Counted from the stretch's first letter, positions 23,505 to 36,500 are shown. The stretch: DNA of 64,000 nt from Lasiodiplodia sp. COLG20 (GCA_009801085.1 VNWV01000001.1:7378001-7442000); one strand, 5' to 3'. Notes: generated by a model not told the origin, from the letters alone. A program made the numbers and translations.

Positions 23505-24953
23505 TTAATAGCCGGGGACACCCTGCTCCTTCAGCTCATCCGGGTGCACCTGACCCAGAGCCTCCCTCCTCGTGGGCGCAGCAGGGTCAAAGTACGGCTT
23601 CTCCGCTAGCGAAGTCACTCTGGTGCCGTGCCTAGGTTCCCTGTTGCCGTAGTCCCAGCTAGCGTTGTGGATGGTGATGCTGCAGACCAATGTCAGTACG
23701 AGCCCAGATCAAGATTTCTAAAGGAGGGGTGAAACTTACCGGTTATCCCACAGCGCGCTGGTGCCGGGGGTCCACTTGAAGCGCAGCTGAATATCAATGT
23801 TCTTCTCGTACACATCAAACAGATAGTTCAGAATGACATCGCTCTCCGCCTTGTCGAAGCCGACAATGCGGTCCGTCATGGCGCGGTTGACGAACAAGCT
23901 CTTCCATCCCGTCGCCGGGTGGACGCGGACGAGCGGGTGGACGCGCTCGATGTACTTGGGGCCCTCCTCGGGCTTGTTGCGGTCGAGGTACGGGTGGGCG
24001 GAGCGGTAGACGGCGTGCTTGCCGTCAATGAGCTTGCGGAAGGCGGGCGACAGCTTCTCGTAGGCCGAGTAGCCCGACGCCCACAGCGTATCGCCGCCGG
24101 TGGAGGGAATCACGTCGTTGTGCAGGTGCGTCACGCCCGCCGGCTGCCGCTCGTGCACCAGGTCCGTGTGCCAGCGCGACGCGCCGCCCGGCTGCCGGAA
24201 GTTGGATGGACGCTCCGTCGACTGTAGCTCCGGCCAGATGACCGTGACGCCCTCGACGCCGGGGACTTGCGGGACTTGGGGCTGTGGAGGAGAGGTTAGT
24301 GTTTTGGTTGGAATGGTCCAGTGTGAATCCGTGGGAGGGGGATATGCTTCCTGGAGAAGAAGACATGGTTGATGCTGGGGAATACTCACGTGAACTTCAA
24401 TCTCGCCATACCATTCACCAAGCTCTCTCTGCTGCTGGGGAGAGATGTCCTGGTCCCGGAAGAAGACAACGCTACGCTCGGCAATCAACAGGCCAAGTTC
24501 GTCCTTCTGCTGAGGGGTCAGGTCCTTGAGTTGCAGGCCAACGATCTCAGTGCCGATGTGCGTTGTCAAGTCAATGACCTTCTCAGCAGCAGAGAGGAGA
24601 GCCTTCTTCTCGGGATCCGCGCGGGTGGCCGGGTCGGTGAAAGGGCGGTCATAGTCGCGAATCTTGTAGACGTCGTCAAGGTAGAGCGGGCGTGCGGGGC
24701 GGTAGGGGTAGCCCTTGGACAGGTCAATGCCTGCCTTCTCCAACCGCCTGCGCGTCGGCTCTGGAAGGCCGAGGGTATCTTTGCGCGGAGGAGCGACGTC
24801 CTTGATCTCCGGGCGAATTGCGATCGGTGCGGGGGCCATGGCTGGAACTGATAGAGGGGTTGAAATCAGATTAGATTTGGAGGATGCCGCCACAGCAACT
24901 TGGGATGGTGTTATTTCTCTAGATGCTAGGGTTGTCTCGGTTGTCGCCAACAT
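23505..24953 (-). CDS. TauD/TfdA-type 2-oxoglutarate-dependent dioxygenase
   Basis: Exons 24953-24390, 24281-23740 and 23679-23505 (introns of 108 and 60 bp) give 426 residues. The iron ligands are His226 and Asp228 in RWHTDLVHE and the distal His373 in ITIHNASWDY. A 2-oxoglutarate-binding Arg follows in PRHGTRV. Other family text includes SVVFFRDQDISPQQ and GGDTLWASGYSAYEKLSP. The family includes taurine/alkylsulfonate (Jlp1-like) and alpha-ketoglutarate sulfatase-type enzymes that free sulfite or sulfate from organic sulfur; the exact substrate is not readable. A later Met (MAPAPIAIRPEIKD, about residue 39) is an alternative start; the first Met is kept because the frame is open. It is divergent from the flavin monooxygenase gene, with which it may share regulation. 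Confidence 0.88.
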
Positions 24954-25690
24954 TGATATCCAGGCCCTTATGTAGGCATTCGGCAGGCCGAGGGCGGATG
25001 CCTATCGTGTGCTGTTGCATAGCAGGTCGGCGTTGAGAGGGGCGCGGGGATCACATCATCACCCCCTCATCATACATCATCTCGCTGATTCGTCAGCAGC
25101 ACAATTGGCTTGTGCCAGCACATTCCTGGGGTCGGAGGTACCCCGCCAGTGCTAAGTCGTGGTGTTGGTCGATCACTCAATGGCGCCATCTGCCTCTAAA
25201 CCCACGACATGCATCGGCAAGCGGGAGGCTGCCGGACCCCGCCCGGGACCCAGCCAATTAACGTTTCAGCTTTTGCTATCTTTGGCGCCCTGCTTCACGA
25301 AGTCGTTTTCTTTTGTCGCTTGCTGTGGTCGCCGACCATGAGCCATCTGCAGGCCCACACTTGGAGCATTGAAACATGTCACGCCAGAAACCCGGCAGTG
25401 GTTCGCTTTGTAATGGGAGGTTTCAACAAGAGAGGAAGCCCCGCGAGGCGCAGCCTTCAACAGCCGAATGCCTCACAATCATGGCTGATGGCAACATCGT
25501 ATGGCGGACGTGTGCGCGGTATTATCTGGTGTCGTACGCCGTCGCTTTCCGGTGGCCAATCGGGAGCCTGGATTTTCGGCCTTAAGCTTTGGTCAACCAT
25601 CTAGTCCTTGTGACACTTCTCAGTGTCTCCGGCGCCCGAGAATCTGACTCCCGAAATCCAACTTCAGATTGTGTTGAATTGCTTGGTGCC
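24954..25690. promoter_or_regulatory. Divergent promoter of dioxygenase and flavin monooxygenase
   Basis: The 737 bp contain the upstream regions of both genes. Three HGATAR-type motifs are present on the minus strand (CTATCG 25002-25007, CTATCT 25276-25281, TTATCT 25522-25527), loosely spaced and close to chance expectation. No convincing TATA box is seen. Confidence 0.45.
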
Positions 25691-27569
25691 ATGTCTGCAA
25701 CTTCACCATCCCATGTTGCCATCATCGGCGCAGGAATCAGCGGCGTCGTCACAGCAGCACATCTGAAGAAAGCCGGCATTAATGTGACTGTTTTCGAGCG
25801 GACCGGTAAACCGGGAGGCGTCTGGTAAGTCGGAACGTTAGTGATCTTCAGAACCCTTTGAACCAGCTCGCACCAATGGCGGCGCGTACAGACGGACAGA
25901 TTAGCTCGACCAAAGCTTCGACATACACTTCTCTTTAATTAGTCGGGTGTAGCTGCTCAAGTCCACTGGTGCTCTTCTTTCACATTCGGTCAGGCCGTGT
26001 ACTCTATTCAAGAACGCTTTTGGACCCGAGTAACGTGGATATCTGCTTATGAAAGTCCAGGGTCTACGATGAGCGTCAACCTCTGGAGCCGGACTATCCC
26101 TCCGTAACGGCGTCAGTCGCCTTGGACATTCCAAAGACACGATGGCGGTCAGCACAGCAGACCAATGACAGCAGCCAAGTCCAAGACCTCGGATCGGCAC
26201 CACCAGGGTGAGCAGTGTTCCAAGGCGACCAAGACTGTCATTGACGAAAGATTCAGGCCGTGTTACCGCGACTTGACGACAAATGTCCACAGGGATATGA
26301 TGCAGACGACTCTGCTTCCGTTCCCTCCTGGCACAACTGACTACAGCAACCACTCTGTTATGGCTGCCTACATCAGCGAAATCGTCAAAGTGACAGGGAT
26401 TGAAGATTCCATCCGGTATCGAACTCTCGTGGAGAATGCAACCAAGGAAGGCGGCAAATGGAGAGTAACAGCACGAGACCTGACGAAGAATGATGAGAAG
26501 GGAGTGCCGCAGGATTTTGACGCACTAGTGGTAGCCAACGGCCACTACCATGCACCTAGAGTACCTGATATTCCAGGGCTCGTCGAGTGGAAAGCACGCT
26601 ATCCCACCCGGGTTCAGCACTCAAAGTCCTACCGGATTCCTGAGGCGTATAAGGGGAAGGTGAGTTGAACTGCAAGATATGTGCTGGAGGATGCTAAAGA
26701 GGAAACAGAATGTGCTCCTGATCGGATCAGGAACATCGTCGACGGACATTGCGAAGGAAATCTCGCCATATGCCAAGAACATCTGGCAAACATCAAGGGG
26801 AGGTGACTTCGACTTCCCAGCGACAGTGCTGCCAGAGAACGCCAAACGGATTGGTAATATCGCGTCGTTTGACCTTCCCGCGGCTGACGGCGACATCCTT
26901 TCGGGCTCGGAAACGGGGTCGGATGCCGGAAGCTCGACAGGGTCAGAACTATCCGAGCCCAGCGGGGCGATTCCAGGAACCATCACGTTGCAGTCCGGGC
27001 ATAAGCTGTGCGACATCGACCACGTGATTGTTGCAACCGGATACCACGTCACGCTTCCTTTCCTGCGGTCTCATCATCGAGACGAGCTTCGGCCAGAGGA
27101 GGCGGACGACAAGGTCATTGTCACGGATGGATCGCAGTATCATAACCTGCACAAGGACATCTGGTACATCCCCGATCCGAGCCTGATTTTCATAGGTGTG
27201 CCGTACTTCACTGCAACGTACTCGCTGTTTGAGTTCCAGGCAAAGTTTGTTGCCGCAGTACTCTCCGGTGGGGCTACGCTGCCAAGCGAAGAGCAGATGA
27301 GAAAGGAGTACGAGGAGAGAGTGAAGGCCAAGGGCTTTGGGAAGAAGTTCAACTCGCTGAAGTTTGTGGAGATTGATTACGTGAACGAGATCCTCAGCTG
27401 GATCAACAAGGACTTGGAGGGGCGTGGCAGAGAGCTTATTCCCCCGCACAGTCCAGAGTTTGTAGCTGCAAAGGAAGGCGCATACGAGAGGATCAAGAAC
27501 CTGCTGGGTGGAGGTAGAGGGTCGCAGCCGGCGCCTCAGGTGTCGGAAGAATGGTTCCCAGCCTGTTAG
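25691..27569 (+). CDS. Flavin-containing monooxygenase (FMO) family protein
   Basis: Four exons (25691-25824, 26061-26207, 26257-26659, 26709-27569) give 514 residues. The FAD loop is VAIIGAGISGVVTA at residues 9-22, ending in the GGVW motif completed across the first intron. APPGPCYRDLTTNV is completed across the second. The FMO-identifying stretch reads YPTRVQHSKSYRIPEAYKGK, and the NADPH loop is NVLLIGSGTSSTDIAKEIS, directly after the third intron. The VIVATGYHVTLPF segment is the usual ATG-Y motif near the end of the core. Role: NADPH-dependent oxygenation of a nucleophilic N or S atom, substrate unknown. The first intron (236 bp) is long and may contain a misjudged boundary, but its phases fit. 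Confidence 0.87.
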
Positions 27570-28487
27570 ACTCTGTCATTCGGTAGAGAGAAATAGATTG
27601 CCATGTGTTGTTGATGAACCTTGTTGATGGTGGTGACGGTGATGGTCACGGTTTAGAGGTGAAGCGGGCCGCCTTCGCTTAGATTGCCTGGTGCGTGATA
27701 GGCAGGAAAGTCGTGGCCCATAGTCCCCGCCCCTTCCACCACGGTCACTTCAACACCGAGCGAGAGAATGCTGCTGCCATACGAAATGAGTTACTCGCTT
27801 GACAGCTCTTTGCTCGTCCAGCTCATACTGGCGCCGTATCTCCCTCTCGTGCGCACTGTAATCCCGCAAACACCGCAAATGCCGACGGCGTGCAAGTTGG
27901 GTCGCACGCCATCTACGCCCAGTTGCTCGTCACCCAGTACGATCCCACGCCTGTCGCGCTTTCGGCTAGACACCCTCCAGCCGCTCGGATGTGCCGCAGC
28001 CTCTTCCGCTAAGCAGCCTCAGCGAGAGTCAAGCTGCCCGTGCCGCCCACGCTAAAGGCTTGGTCATGGCCTCGTGGGCTCGTCATCCGCCGGTGGGCCC
28101 TTACGACGCCCGGCATATCGTGCAGGGCAACCATCTACCGGGCTCTCTCGGGCATTTCCAGTCCGGTTTTGTCCCTCCTATCGGCGTCCACTCGAGTCCC
28201 AGGTCCCCGAACTGTTAGACATGCATAAGCTGCCGCCCAACCAACCTTAAGCACGCAATTGTAACGGCACATGGTGACTCGCCACCCTCACAGATTAGGT
28301 TCACACACCCGGGGCCACCGCTCGGTCGCACTTTGCGTGGTTCAACGGGTTAAGTACGCCTTCGCCCAGATATGGCTAAGTCCGCAGCTTTATCTTGGGC
28401 CCGGCTGTCCGAACATTTGGCTACACGCCCCCTTCAGACCGCGCGACCTGTCAAGGCCTACCTGCTCCCTGGTGGCTAGCTTTGACC
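27570..28487. other. Intergenic spacer
   Basis: The 918 bp between the monooxygenase stop and the transporter start must hold that transporter's promoter. Only short, unrecognised open frames are present. Confidence 0.4.
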
Positions 28488-30390
28488 ATGTCGGAGGCTC
28501 AAGATCAGGACCGTGGCCATGCCACGCAAAAGGCGGATGAGGTAGTCGCAAAAGACCTCAAGAAAACGTGGAAGGGTGTGTTCTGGGATACCTTTGACAA
28601 GAGTCCTGAAGAGCGAAAATTCCTTGGAAAATTGGATGCAGCCCTCTTGACTTTTGCCTCCCTTGGTAAGATCCAACCGGACACGATAGATGAAATCTCG
28701 CTAACGCTTTCAGGCTATTTTATCAAGTACCTTGATCAGCAGAATATCAACTCGGCCTTTGTGTCGGGCATGAAAGAGGACTTGGGACTTTATGGAGAAC
28801 AACTCAATATCATGCAGACGTGCTGGACGGTTGGTTATGTTATTGGCCAGCTGCCCAGCAACATTCTTTTGACCAAACTTCGTCCCTCGCGGTGGATCCC
28901 CGCCGCAGAGGTGCTTTGGACCGTCCTTACCTTCTGTCTGTCCAGGTGTTCAACAGCAAAACAGATCTACGTTCTGCGATTCTTCATTGGTACAGCCCCG
29001 AGGGATCCAGTGTGGCTTGATCCTGCTAACACCTCAACTTCAGGTCTCGCCGAGAGCACCTTCTATCCGGGCATGCAGTACATCATTGGCAGGTACGTCC
29101 GCTCAATTCACATCACGTCCGTGTTCCGGGAGCTAACAGTAATTGTAGCTGGTATCGAAAGGACGAGCTTGCCAAGCGGAGCTGCATTTTCCATACAAGT
29201 AGCGCCATCGCATCCATGTTCTCCGGTTACCTCATGGCTGCCGTCTATCACCTCGGCGGCAAAGGTGGGTACAAAGGATGGCAATGGTATGTTCCCACAT
29301 GCGCCTTTGGCCAATCCAGATATTAACGCATCACCTCAGGCTCTTTATTGTCGACGGCATTATTTCACTGCCAATTGCGCTGGCCGGCTTTTTCATACTT
29401 CCGGACGTTCCAGAAATCTCCAAGCCCTTCTATCTCACGAAAGAAGAGGTCGCTTATGCGAACAAGAGGATGCAGCTTGAGGGTCGAAAGCCCCGAGAGC
29501 CATACACGAAGGCTAAGGTTATGAAGATTTTGAAATCATGGCATCTCTACGTTCTCACTCTTCTCTACATGTAAGTGCATAAATCTGGGCCATCTTTATT
29601 GTTGTACAGCCAGCTGACCGGCAGACAGTGCGTTCAACAACGGAAACATGTTCGCTCAGCCTGCCTTTGCACAATGGCTCAAAGCAAGCACAAACCCAAA
29701 GTACTCGATAGGAGAGATCAATGCCTATCCAACGACTACGTATGCTGTAGCGGTAGTCTCGACCTTGATCTACGCATGGTCGTCGGATTCATTTTTGAAA
29801 GGAGCACGTTGGCCGCCCATGATATTCGCAGGTGTAAGTCATACTACTCCAAATGAAGCCACAATATACTAATTCAAATTAGGCCTGGAACATTATCGTT
29901 TACGTGTCACTTGCCGTATGGGATATCCCGACCGGATGGCACTGGGCCTGCTACATATTAGCAGGTCTCAACAGCGGTCTTTCCGGACTATGCATGTCGT
30001 GAGTAAACCACTTCTGTACTTACCCCACAAAAGCTAATGCACCTCACCAGGTGGGCTCATGAGATCTGCGCCAGCGACAATGAGGAACGTGCCATCGTCA
30101 TCGGCAGTATGAACCAGATGGCCTACGTCATCCAGGCTTGGCTACCCCTCATCGTGTGGAAACAAACGGATGCGCCACAGTACCGCAAAGGTTTCATCAC
30201 TGTTGCAGTGATTGGCGGCCCACTACTGATCGGCACAGCTCTCGCGACCTTGGTCCTGGACAACAGGGAGAAGGCGCAGAAGGCAAGGAGAGGATACGGC
30301 TCGGGATCAGAGGATGGTGAACAGGGTGAGACTCCGTCACCCCAACTGTTTACTGTTGACGTCAAAGGGGCGGAGGAGACTAAAGCTTAG
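28488..30390 (+). CDS. MFS transporter, anion:cation symporter (Dal5/Liz1-like) family
   Basis: Eight exons (28488-28665, 28714-28989, 29044-29092, 29149-29286, 29340-29570, 29629-29833, 29883-29998, 30051-30390) are all in phase and total 510 residues with about 12 membrane helices. Typical family text: YLDQQNINSAFVSGMKEDLG in the first helix-loop, LAESTFYPGMQYIIGSWYR in helices 4-5, WQWLFIVDGIISLPIALAGF before the central loop, and PDVPE just after. The C-terminal loop is charged. The closest named groups I recognise are pantothenate/allantoate-type permeases (Liz1, Fen2, Dal5) that take up small organic anions. It starts the transporter pair of the catabolic block and ends 418 bp from the convergent second carrier. 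Confidence 0.88.
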
Positions 30391-30807
30391 TGGTTTGGGT
30401 GTGATGCTGAGACAACCCTTTGTGCAACGCAGAATGGCTTCTCAGAGAGCAAGACCAACTCCCAAAAAGCGGTCCGTCTACTTTCGAGAACGCGGAATGA
30501 ATGCGCCGGTGTGGATAAAAAGACGGATCGAGAATATTGTGACTGGCATAGAAGAAATGAATGAAAAAGAGCGACGAAGCGGGGTCACATCATATGTTTT
30601 ACCGTTTGAGGTCCCATGCCAGCGAGTCCCAGACGCAGCGAACACCAAAAAGCGTACTAGATCTACATCGGGTATTTGCTCCATTTCCTATGGATAGATT
30701 TCATGACATCTTTCGCGCATCACGCCGGAAGACCCCACTTATTGTTACAGAAATAAATGTAAAAGGGAACAGCTCCGATACATGGCAGAAGCTTTCGGGG
30801 GTTCCCC
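30391..30807. other. Convergent spacer between the two transporters
   Basis: 417 bp hold the 3' ends of both MFS genes. No open frame of interest is present. Confidence 0.4.
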
Positions 30808-32580
30808 TCAAACAAACCATCTCCACCGAATGTCGTTTGACCCTCCGACCAGCTCACTCAGCTTGACATCCTTACTAACCAACTTCCTCCCCATGACGCG
30901 GTCCCTCCGCGCATTATCCCACTTCATCCACCACCGCAGCGCCAAGATGAGCAGCATCCCCATCCCCTCGAACGCCGCCGCCGTACCCAAAAACGGCAGG
31001 TACCGCGGCGCGTCCTCGGCGCGGAAAGTCATGCTGGCAACGATACCACCACTATTAGCAGCGCCGGTCAGGAAGCTCATGACGTAGATGCGGCCGTTCT
31101 CGGTGTGCATGTTGGAGGCATGCCACGAGTGGAAGAGGACGGTCGGCGTCATGGCGCCGGCGCACAGCAGGAAGCAGGCGAAGTAGGCGACGGGGATGTG
31201 CGCGGCCGGGTTGAGCGCCAGCAGGATGACCCACCCGACGAAGGTGACGAGCAGCGCGAAGACGAGGTGCCCGCTGCGCTCGCGGAAGCGGTCGGATGAG
31301 TGCGCGATGCAGAGGAGCACGAGGGCGCCGACGACGTTGGGCGCGACGGTGTAGAGGTTCGTTTTTAGGGTGGGAAAGCCCATGAGTTGCACGATTTGCG
31401 GCAGGAACGAGCCGACGGCGCTGCCGGAGGTGCCGTAGCAGAGGCCGATGAGGGCCCAGGCGTAGCTGTTGTGATTTTGTGTGTTAGTTGAGATATGTAT
31501 GGGTTATGAGATGTTTGAGGATGAAGACAGACGTACACTTGCCACGATTTGAACGGCTGCATGCCTTCGTGAAAGTTCCAGGCGGAGCCAACGTCGGACG
31601 TCGAGTCTCTTTCACCACGCAGAACGCACAGCTCTTTCTCGGCTGGGGTCAGCCATCGGCAGGTCCAGGGGTTCTTCGGGAGTATGAAAGCAGCCAGTAT
31701 AGCGATCAGCACTGTAAGACCCCCTTCAACCAGGAAAAGGTACTGCCAGCCGTGTAAAGCCCCGCCGATCTGGAACACTCCGTAAGAGATGAGCCCTGAC
31801 ACTGCCGAAGAGAGGACCGTTGCTGAATACCACTAGTGTCTAGTTAGAAGTGAAGTACTGAGCTTAAATCTCTGGATACTTACAATTGCAAAGCGTGTGG
31901 CGAGTTCTCCGCGTGTATAAAAGGTGCTCATGTAAAACCGTGGCTCTATCAGTAACTGGGAATACTTAGGTACAGTCGGTTCGAAATACATACCATAGCA
32001 CAGGGAGCGAATCCAGCTTCTGCAACACCCAACAGAATCCTCACCGCCAAGATCTGTAGATAAGGTCAGTCAAGCTCACCAAGCCCGGCAGCCAAGCCAC
32101 TTGTGGCTTGACCTTGTAAGAAAAGGGAAATCCTACCTGCGCAAAGTTCTTGCATGCAGCGCAAATCATAGCCATAGAGCCCCAGCCCAGCATAAAGCCT
32201 ACCAAGAAGAACTTCGGCTCAAGCATCCTGGTGAACAGGTTTGCTGGAAGACAGAGGCCGCAGAAGGGAACATAGAACACCATGACCAGGATGGAATACT
32301 GATTGCCGACGAAGCCGAGATCGACGTCCATACCGTCTGTCTTCGCATTGCCGAGGTTGCTGCGGTCGATGCTGTTGAAGAAGTACATGAGGAAAATCAT
32401 GACCATCACCAGGAGGTCGAGCTTGCGGACCAGTTTGCGCTCTGCGGCGGCGTCGATCTGAGGAAGGACGGCAGATACGTCCCCGATAGCGACGTCTGGG
32501 CCATCTTTGCTGATGGTTCCGTATTCAATTTGGGAGGGATCTTTGGTGCTGGCGGCGTCGGGGCTTTTGGGGCGAGACAT
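30808..32580 (-). CDS. Second MFS transporter, anion:cation symporter (Tna1-like) family
   Basis: Five exons (32580-32137, 32053-31994, 31943-31884, 31832-31537, 31465-30808) give 505 residues. Two of the exons encode exactly 20 residues each (ILAVRILLGVAEAGFAPCAM and the next one beginning PRFYMSTFY). Helix 1 carries MYFFNSIDRSNLGNAKTDG, helices 4-5 WYSATVLSSAVSGLISYGVF, and the central loop IAAFILPKNP-like text (ILAAFILPKNPW) followed by LTPAEKELC. The motif set matches fungal nicotinate/allantoate-type carriers. It is not close in sequence to the neighbouring MFS gene, so the pair is not a recent duplication. It is divergent from the double FAD oxidase gene. Confidence 0.88.
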
Positions 32581-32658
32581 TGGCAGACTCCGCTACGCGT
32601 TCAAAACGCGGATATGAATGATTCGATTCCGGAGGCAGTCTCAGAACTTGATCGATGG

Positions 32659-32665
32659 TATATAA
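32659..32665 (-). promoter_or_regulatory. TATA-like box for the second MFS gene
   Basis: The minus-strand sequence TTATATA lies about 80 bp before the start codon at 32580 in an otherwise mixed-composition stretch. Confidence 0.45.
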
Positions 32666-33131
32666 GGAGGGTTTTCCGGGCAGTCTCGTCAGCTCAAAAT
32701 TGTCAGAAGCGACGTTGGCCATCAGCCTGCAAGGGGCGATCTTATAGTCCGCAAGCATAATCTGGTCGTAATTCTTATCATATCATTGGAGAATGGGGTG
32801 CGTCGCGTGTGATAGCAGATCCCGTCATTCAGATGCAAGGCGGTATTGCATGCCTGCGTGCCAAGTCGATGTGAATCCCCCTCCGGCGAAGCGTGCGGAG
32901 ACGGCAAGCCATATGCGAAACATCCTCGTTGTCTTAAGGTAAGCAACATTCACACAGCCCTGACCGCAAGCAACGAACTCGAAGGAAATCATGCAAAAGG
33001 CCAATAAAACTGCTTTCCATCAAGTTTCTAAAATGGAGTTTTCAAACCAGATAGGTTCCGGTGACATTGACCTGAAGATTCGAGATGGTGTAGCAATCAG
33101 CGCTGCTCATCCCTGGCAATTGAGGGCGGCA

Positions 33132-33145
33132 GATAGGCTGATAGG
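33132..33145 (+). promoter_or_regulatory. Paired GATA motifs
   Basis: AGATAG and TGATAG occur in the same orientation within 14 bp. This fits the paired HGATAR elements through which AreA/NIT2 usually act, but binding is not shown. Confidence 0.4.
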
Positions 33146-33460
33146 TGCAGCGCCGAGCCGTGTTGGACCTTCCTGGAGATGCTGTGCTGGCGCCTGTCGT
33201 GCAGAGGGGACGATCGCACGTCAAGAGTGGGCGGGACCCCAGCAGCTCATCTGGGTAAAGTAAATGCCGCTCCCGCGACCCTGACGAGTGGTCTGAGCGG
33301 CAACGACAAATCGACCCCGGCATCGCTCCGCGTCCGCGTTGCCGCTACCCATCGCAATTCTCCGCTTTTGATCCATCAACCACAGCATCCATGCAATCTC
33401 CATAAACCCTCCGGACTTCGGCCTCACAGAGTCAACATCGTGGCGTGACCTGTCAGAACC

Positions 33461-33470
33461 TATATATAAT
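33461..33470 (+). promoter_or_regulatory. TATA box for the double FAD oxidase gene
   Basis: TATATATAAT lies 52 bp before the start codon at 33522, a plausible distance for a short-leader fungal gene. Confidence 0.5.
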
Positions 33471-33521
33471 CCTAACGAGGTGACATCTTCGCCACGCAGT
33501 ATAACACGTACGCCCGCAAAA

Positions 33522-36500
33522 ATGGACTCGGTTATTATTGTTGGATGTGGCGTCTTCGGGCTCTCTACTGGCCTGGCCCTTTCAAAGCGCTATCCCAGCT
33601 CGAAGATTACATTTATCGACAGGCATGAACCTCCTGTCCCCGATGGTACATCAGTCGGTACGTACTTCTGCACCAGCCTTATAGCTTCAGCTACCCAAAT
33701 GTGCCATTTTTCTGGGAAAGAGCCGGAGCATCTGCACCTGGGGCCTTACTATCCTTCATGCTAGCCGTTGGCTACGATAGCCCCCTGTACAATAAATTGA
33801 AAGTCAGGTCCAAACTGAGGAAGCTGACCACGCTATACCAGACACAACAAGGGTGATTCGCGCAGATTACCATGACCCGGTCTACTCTGAGCTCGCCCTG
33901 GAGTCCCAGCGGCTGATCCGACAAGATGCGGAACTCGGACCCCACTATTACCGCAGCGGCATGATCTATGCCCACACCGGAGCCGGACGCCATGGCTCCC
34001 AAGTATGGGAGAAAGAATATGCCTCGGCCCAAGCGCTGCAGAAGAAGCGGATCGAAAGTGGAGAGTTCTCGGCCCAAGGATATCTTCGCCATCTCACGTC
34101 TCATGAGGCCATTTTCAAGCGCGTCAACGGCCAGGGATTCGAGCCTCATGCAGGCGAGAAGCAGTGGAACGAGGGCTACCTGAACGAGGATGTGGCCTTC
34201 GTCAATGCCGAGGAGTGCATGCGTGTCTACTACCACAAGTGCAGAAGACAGGCGAACACGAGTTTCCTTTTTGGCAATCCCGTCAAAAGGGTCATCATTG
34301 AAGGCGGGGTTGCTAAGGGTGTCGAGCTAGCTGATGGCAAGTCTCTTACCGCTGACCTTGTTATCCTAGCCACGGGCGCCTGGACCAACACACTCCTTGA
34401 CCTGAGAGACCAAGTGACCTCCACTGGACACGAGGTGGCATGGCTGAAGCTCTCTCCAGAGATGGAAGAGCGGTACAAAAACATGCCGGTAGGAGCTCCC
34501 TTGTCAATTGAACGAAAAAGGCGTGCACTCACATCACATAGATCACCACCAACTTCACCACCGGCTTCAACATCTTCCCTCCCCTCAACGGAGAGATCAA
34601 ATGCCTGCGGCGGTCGCCTGGCTACACGAACACCAGAACGGTGACCGACTCGGCAACTGGCAAGAGCTTCGAAGTCTCGGTACCGCCAGACTCGCCCAGC
34701 ACCATTCCCGCAGACGCCGAGAAAGCTCTCCGAGCAAACCTTGCAGAACTCTTCCCTCCACTTGCGGAGCAACCCTTCGACAGGACCAAACTCTGCTTCT
34801 TCACGAACACGCCCACGTCCGACTTCTTGGTAGACAGGCACCCATCCATCAAGCAGCTCGCCCTCGTCACTGGCGGGTCAGCCCATGGGTGGAAGTTCCT
34901 CTGCGTCCTGGGAGACCGGGTCGTGGACATGCTTGAAGGGAAACTCGAGCCCGAGCTGCAGAAGAGATGGAAGTACAAGCAGCCGGAAGACAAGGACCAC
35001 AACATGGAGGGAGCGCCAAGGGCCCAAGGCGAGAAGCAAGAGCTGAAGTTCTGCAAGCCCATCGCCATCATCGGCGCTGGTGTTTTCGGTCTCTCCACCG
35101 CCCTCCACCTGGCCAAGAGCGGGTATAAGGACATAACGTAAGTAGCACTCACCGTGCCCCAACTCCTGCCTCGCAGTCAGCATACCCCAACTCGCTAACC
35201 ACTCCCTCCTCTCAGCATCTTCGACTACCAACCCTACGACAAAAACGGCTACTCCACCGCCGCCGGCTGCGACGCCGCCAGCGCCGACGAGAACAAGATC
35301 CTGCGCGCCTCGTACGGCGACCGCAAAATCTACCAAGACCTCGCCTTCTCCGCCATCCCCATCTGGGAGTCCTGGAACACTTCCATCTCTTCCTCCCCAC
35401 CCACCACCCTCCCCGCCGGCCTCTCCCCCACCGACACCATCTGGGTCCCCGCAGGCTTCCTCCGCCTCAGCGACCACGGGCTGGACGAGCACGAAGCCAT
35501 CACGCAGCAGAACTTCCCGGCAGCCATCAAGCACACGCAGTACCACATCAGCGACGCGCAACGCGCGGCGGACGCCGTCTCGCGCGACGGCATCCCCGCG
35601 ACGAAGCTCGACCCGTTCGGGCGGCGCGCGCGCGGGCTGCCGCTCGACGGCGTGCTCGACGCGACGGGCGGCTACGTGCTGGCCAGCAAGGCGTGCGCGT
35701 GGGCGCTGCACCTGTGCGCGCAGGCCGGCGTGAAGATGCGGCTGGGGCCGGAGCAGGGCAGGTACGTGCGGCATGAGACGGCGACCTCGCCGACGACCGG
35801 GAGACGGTGTGTCACGGGCGTCGTGATGGCGGATGGGAAGACGCATCCGGCGAGCCTGGTTGTTGTTGCGTGCGGTGGGTGGACGCCGGCGCTGCTGCCT
35901 GACGCGGATGAGTTGCTTGAGACGACGGCGGGCAGCGTGCTGACGGTGCGGATTCCGAAGGATGAGCGGCCGGATCTGTGGGAGAAGTTCTCGCCCGAGA
36001 ATTTTCCTGTTTGGAGCTGGAAGATGGCGTCGTATGGCAAGAATGCGGGAGAAAATAGGACGAGCGTTGGTGGGTTGTACGGCTTTCCGCGGACGCCGGA
36101 TGGGGTGGTCAAGTTTGGGTTCAGAGGCGCCAAGTGGACCAACTATGCGCATGAGAGGGATGATGGATCGGGCAAGAAGGTGTCATTCCCAAAGACTGGC
36201 GGTGGCGAGGTCCCGGAAAAGGCGATGGAGGTTGTGGAGAAGTTCTGCGAGGAGAATCTGCCAGACTTGTTGACACTCCCTATCGAGACGGCGAGGTTGT
36301 GCTGGTACACTGATAGTGTCGACAATGACTTCTTGGTGGATTATGTCCCGGGGACCGAGGGACTGGTCGTCTGTAGCGGAGGCAGCGGGCATGGATTCAA
36401 GTTCTTGCCGGTTTTGGGAAGTAAGGTCGTCGAAGTCATCGAGGGAAAGAAAGATTCGGAGTATGTCAAAGCCTGGAGGTGGAGGGAGAGGCCAGCAGAT

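Larger units (their letters stand above)
32581..33521. promoter_or_regulatory. Divergent promoter with GATA motifs
   Basis: The 941 bp lie between the start codons of the second MFS gene and the double FAD oxidase gene. HGATAR motifs occur at 32774-32780 (minus), 32810-32815, 33049-33054, 33132-33137 and 33140-33145. The last two are 2 bp apart, the closely spaced arrangement favoured by AreA/NIT2-type regulators. TATA-like boxes sit on both sides (below). AreA control is inference from motif and spacing only. Confidence 0.55.

Noticed and set aside
34980..35100. Two separate FAD oxidase genes with the second starting at the Met of NMEGAPRAQG
   Set aside because: There is no stop codon after module 1 and no room for a terminator and promoter; one continuous exon crosses the junction. 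It remains the main alternative and is listed as a test.
34878..36152. 424-codon minus-strand open frame
   Set aside because: It lies exactly antisense to the FAD oxidase exons, whose motifs are clear; the composition is the mirror of GC-rich codons.
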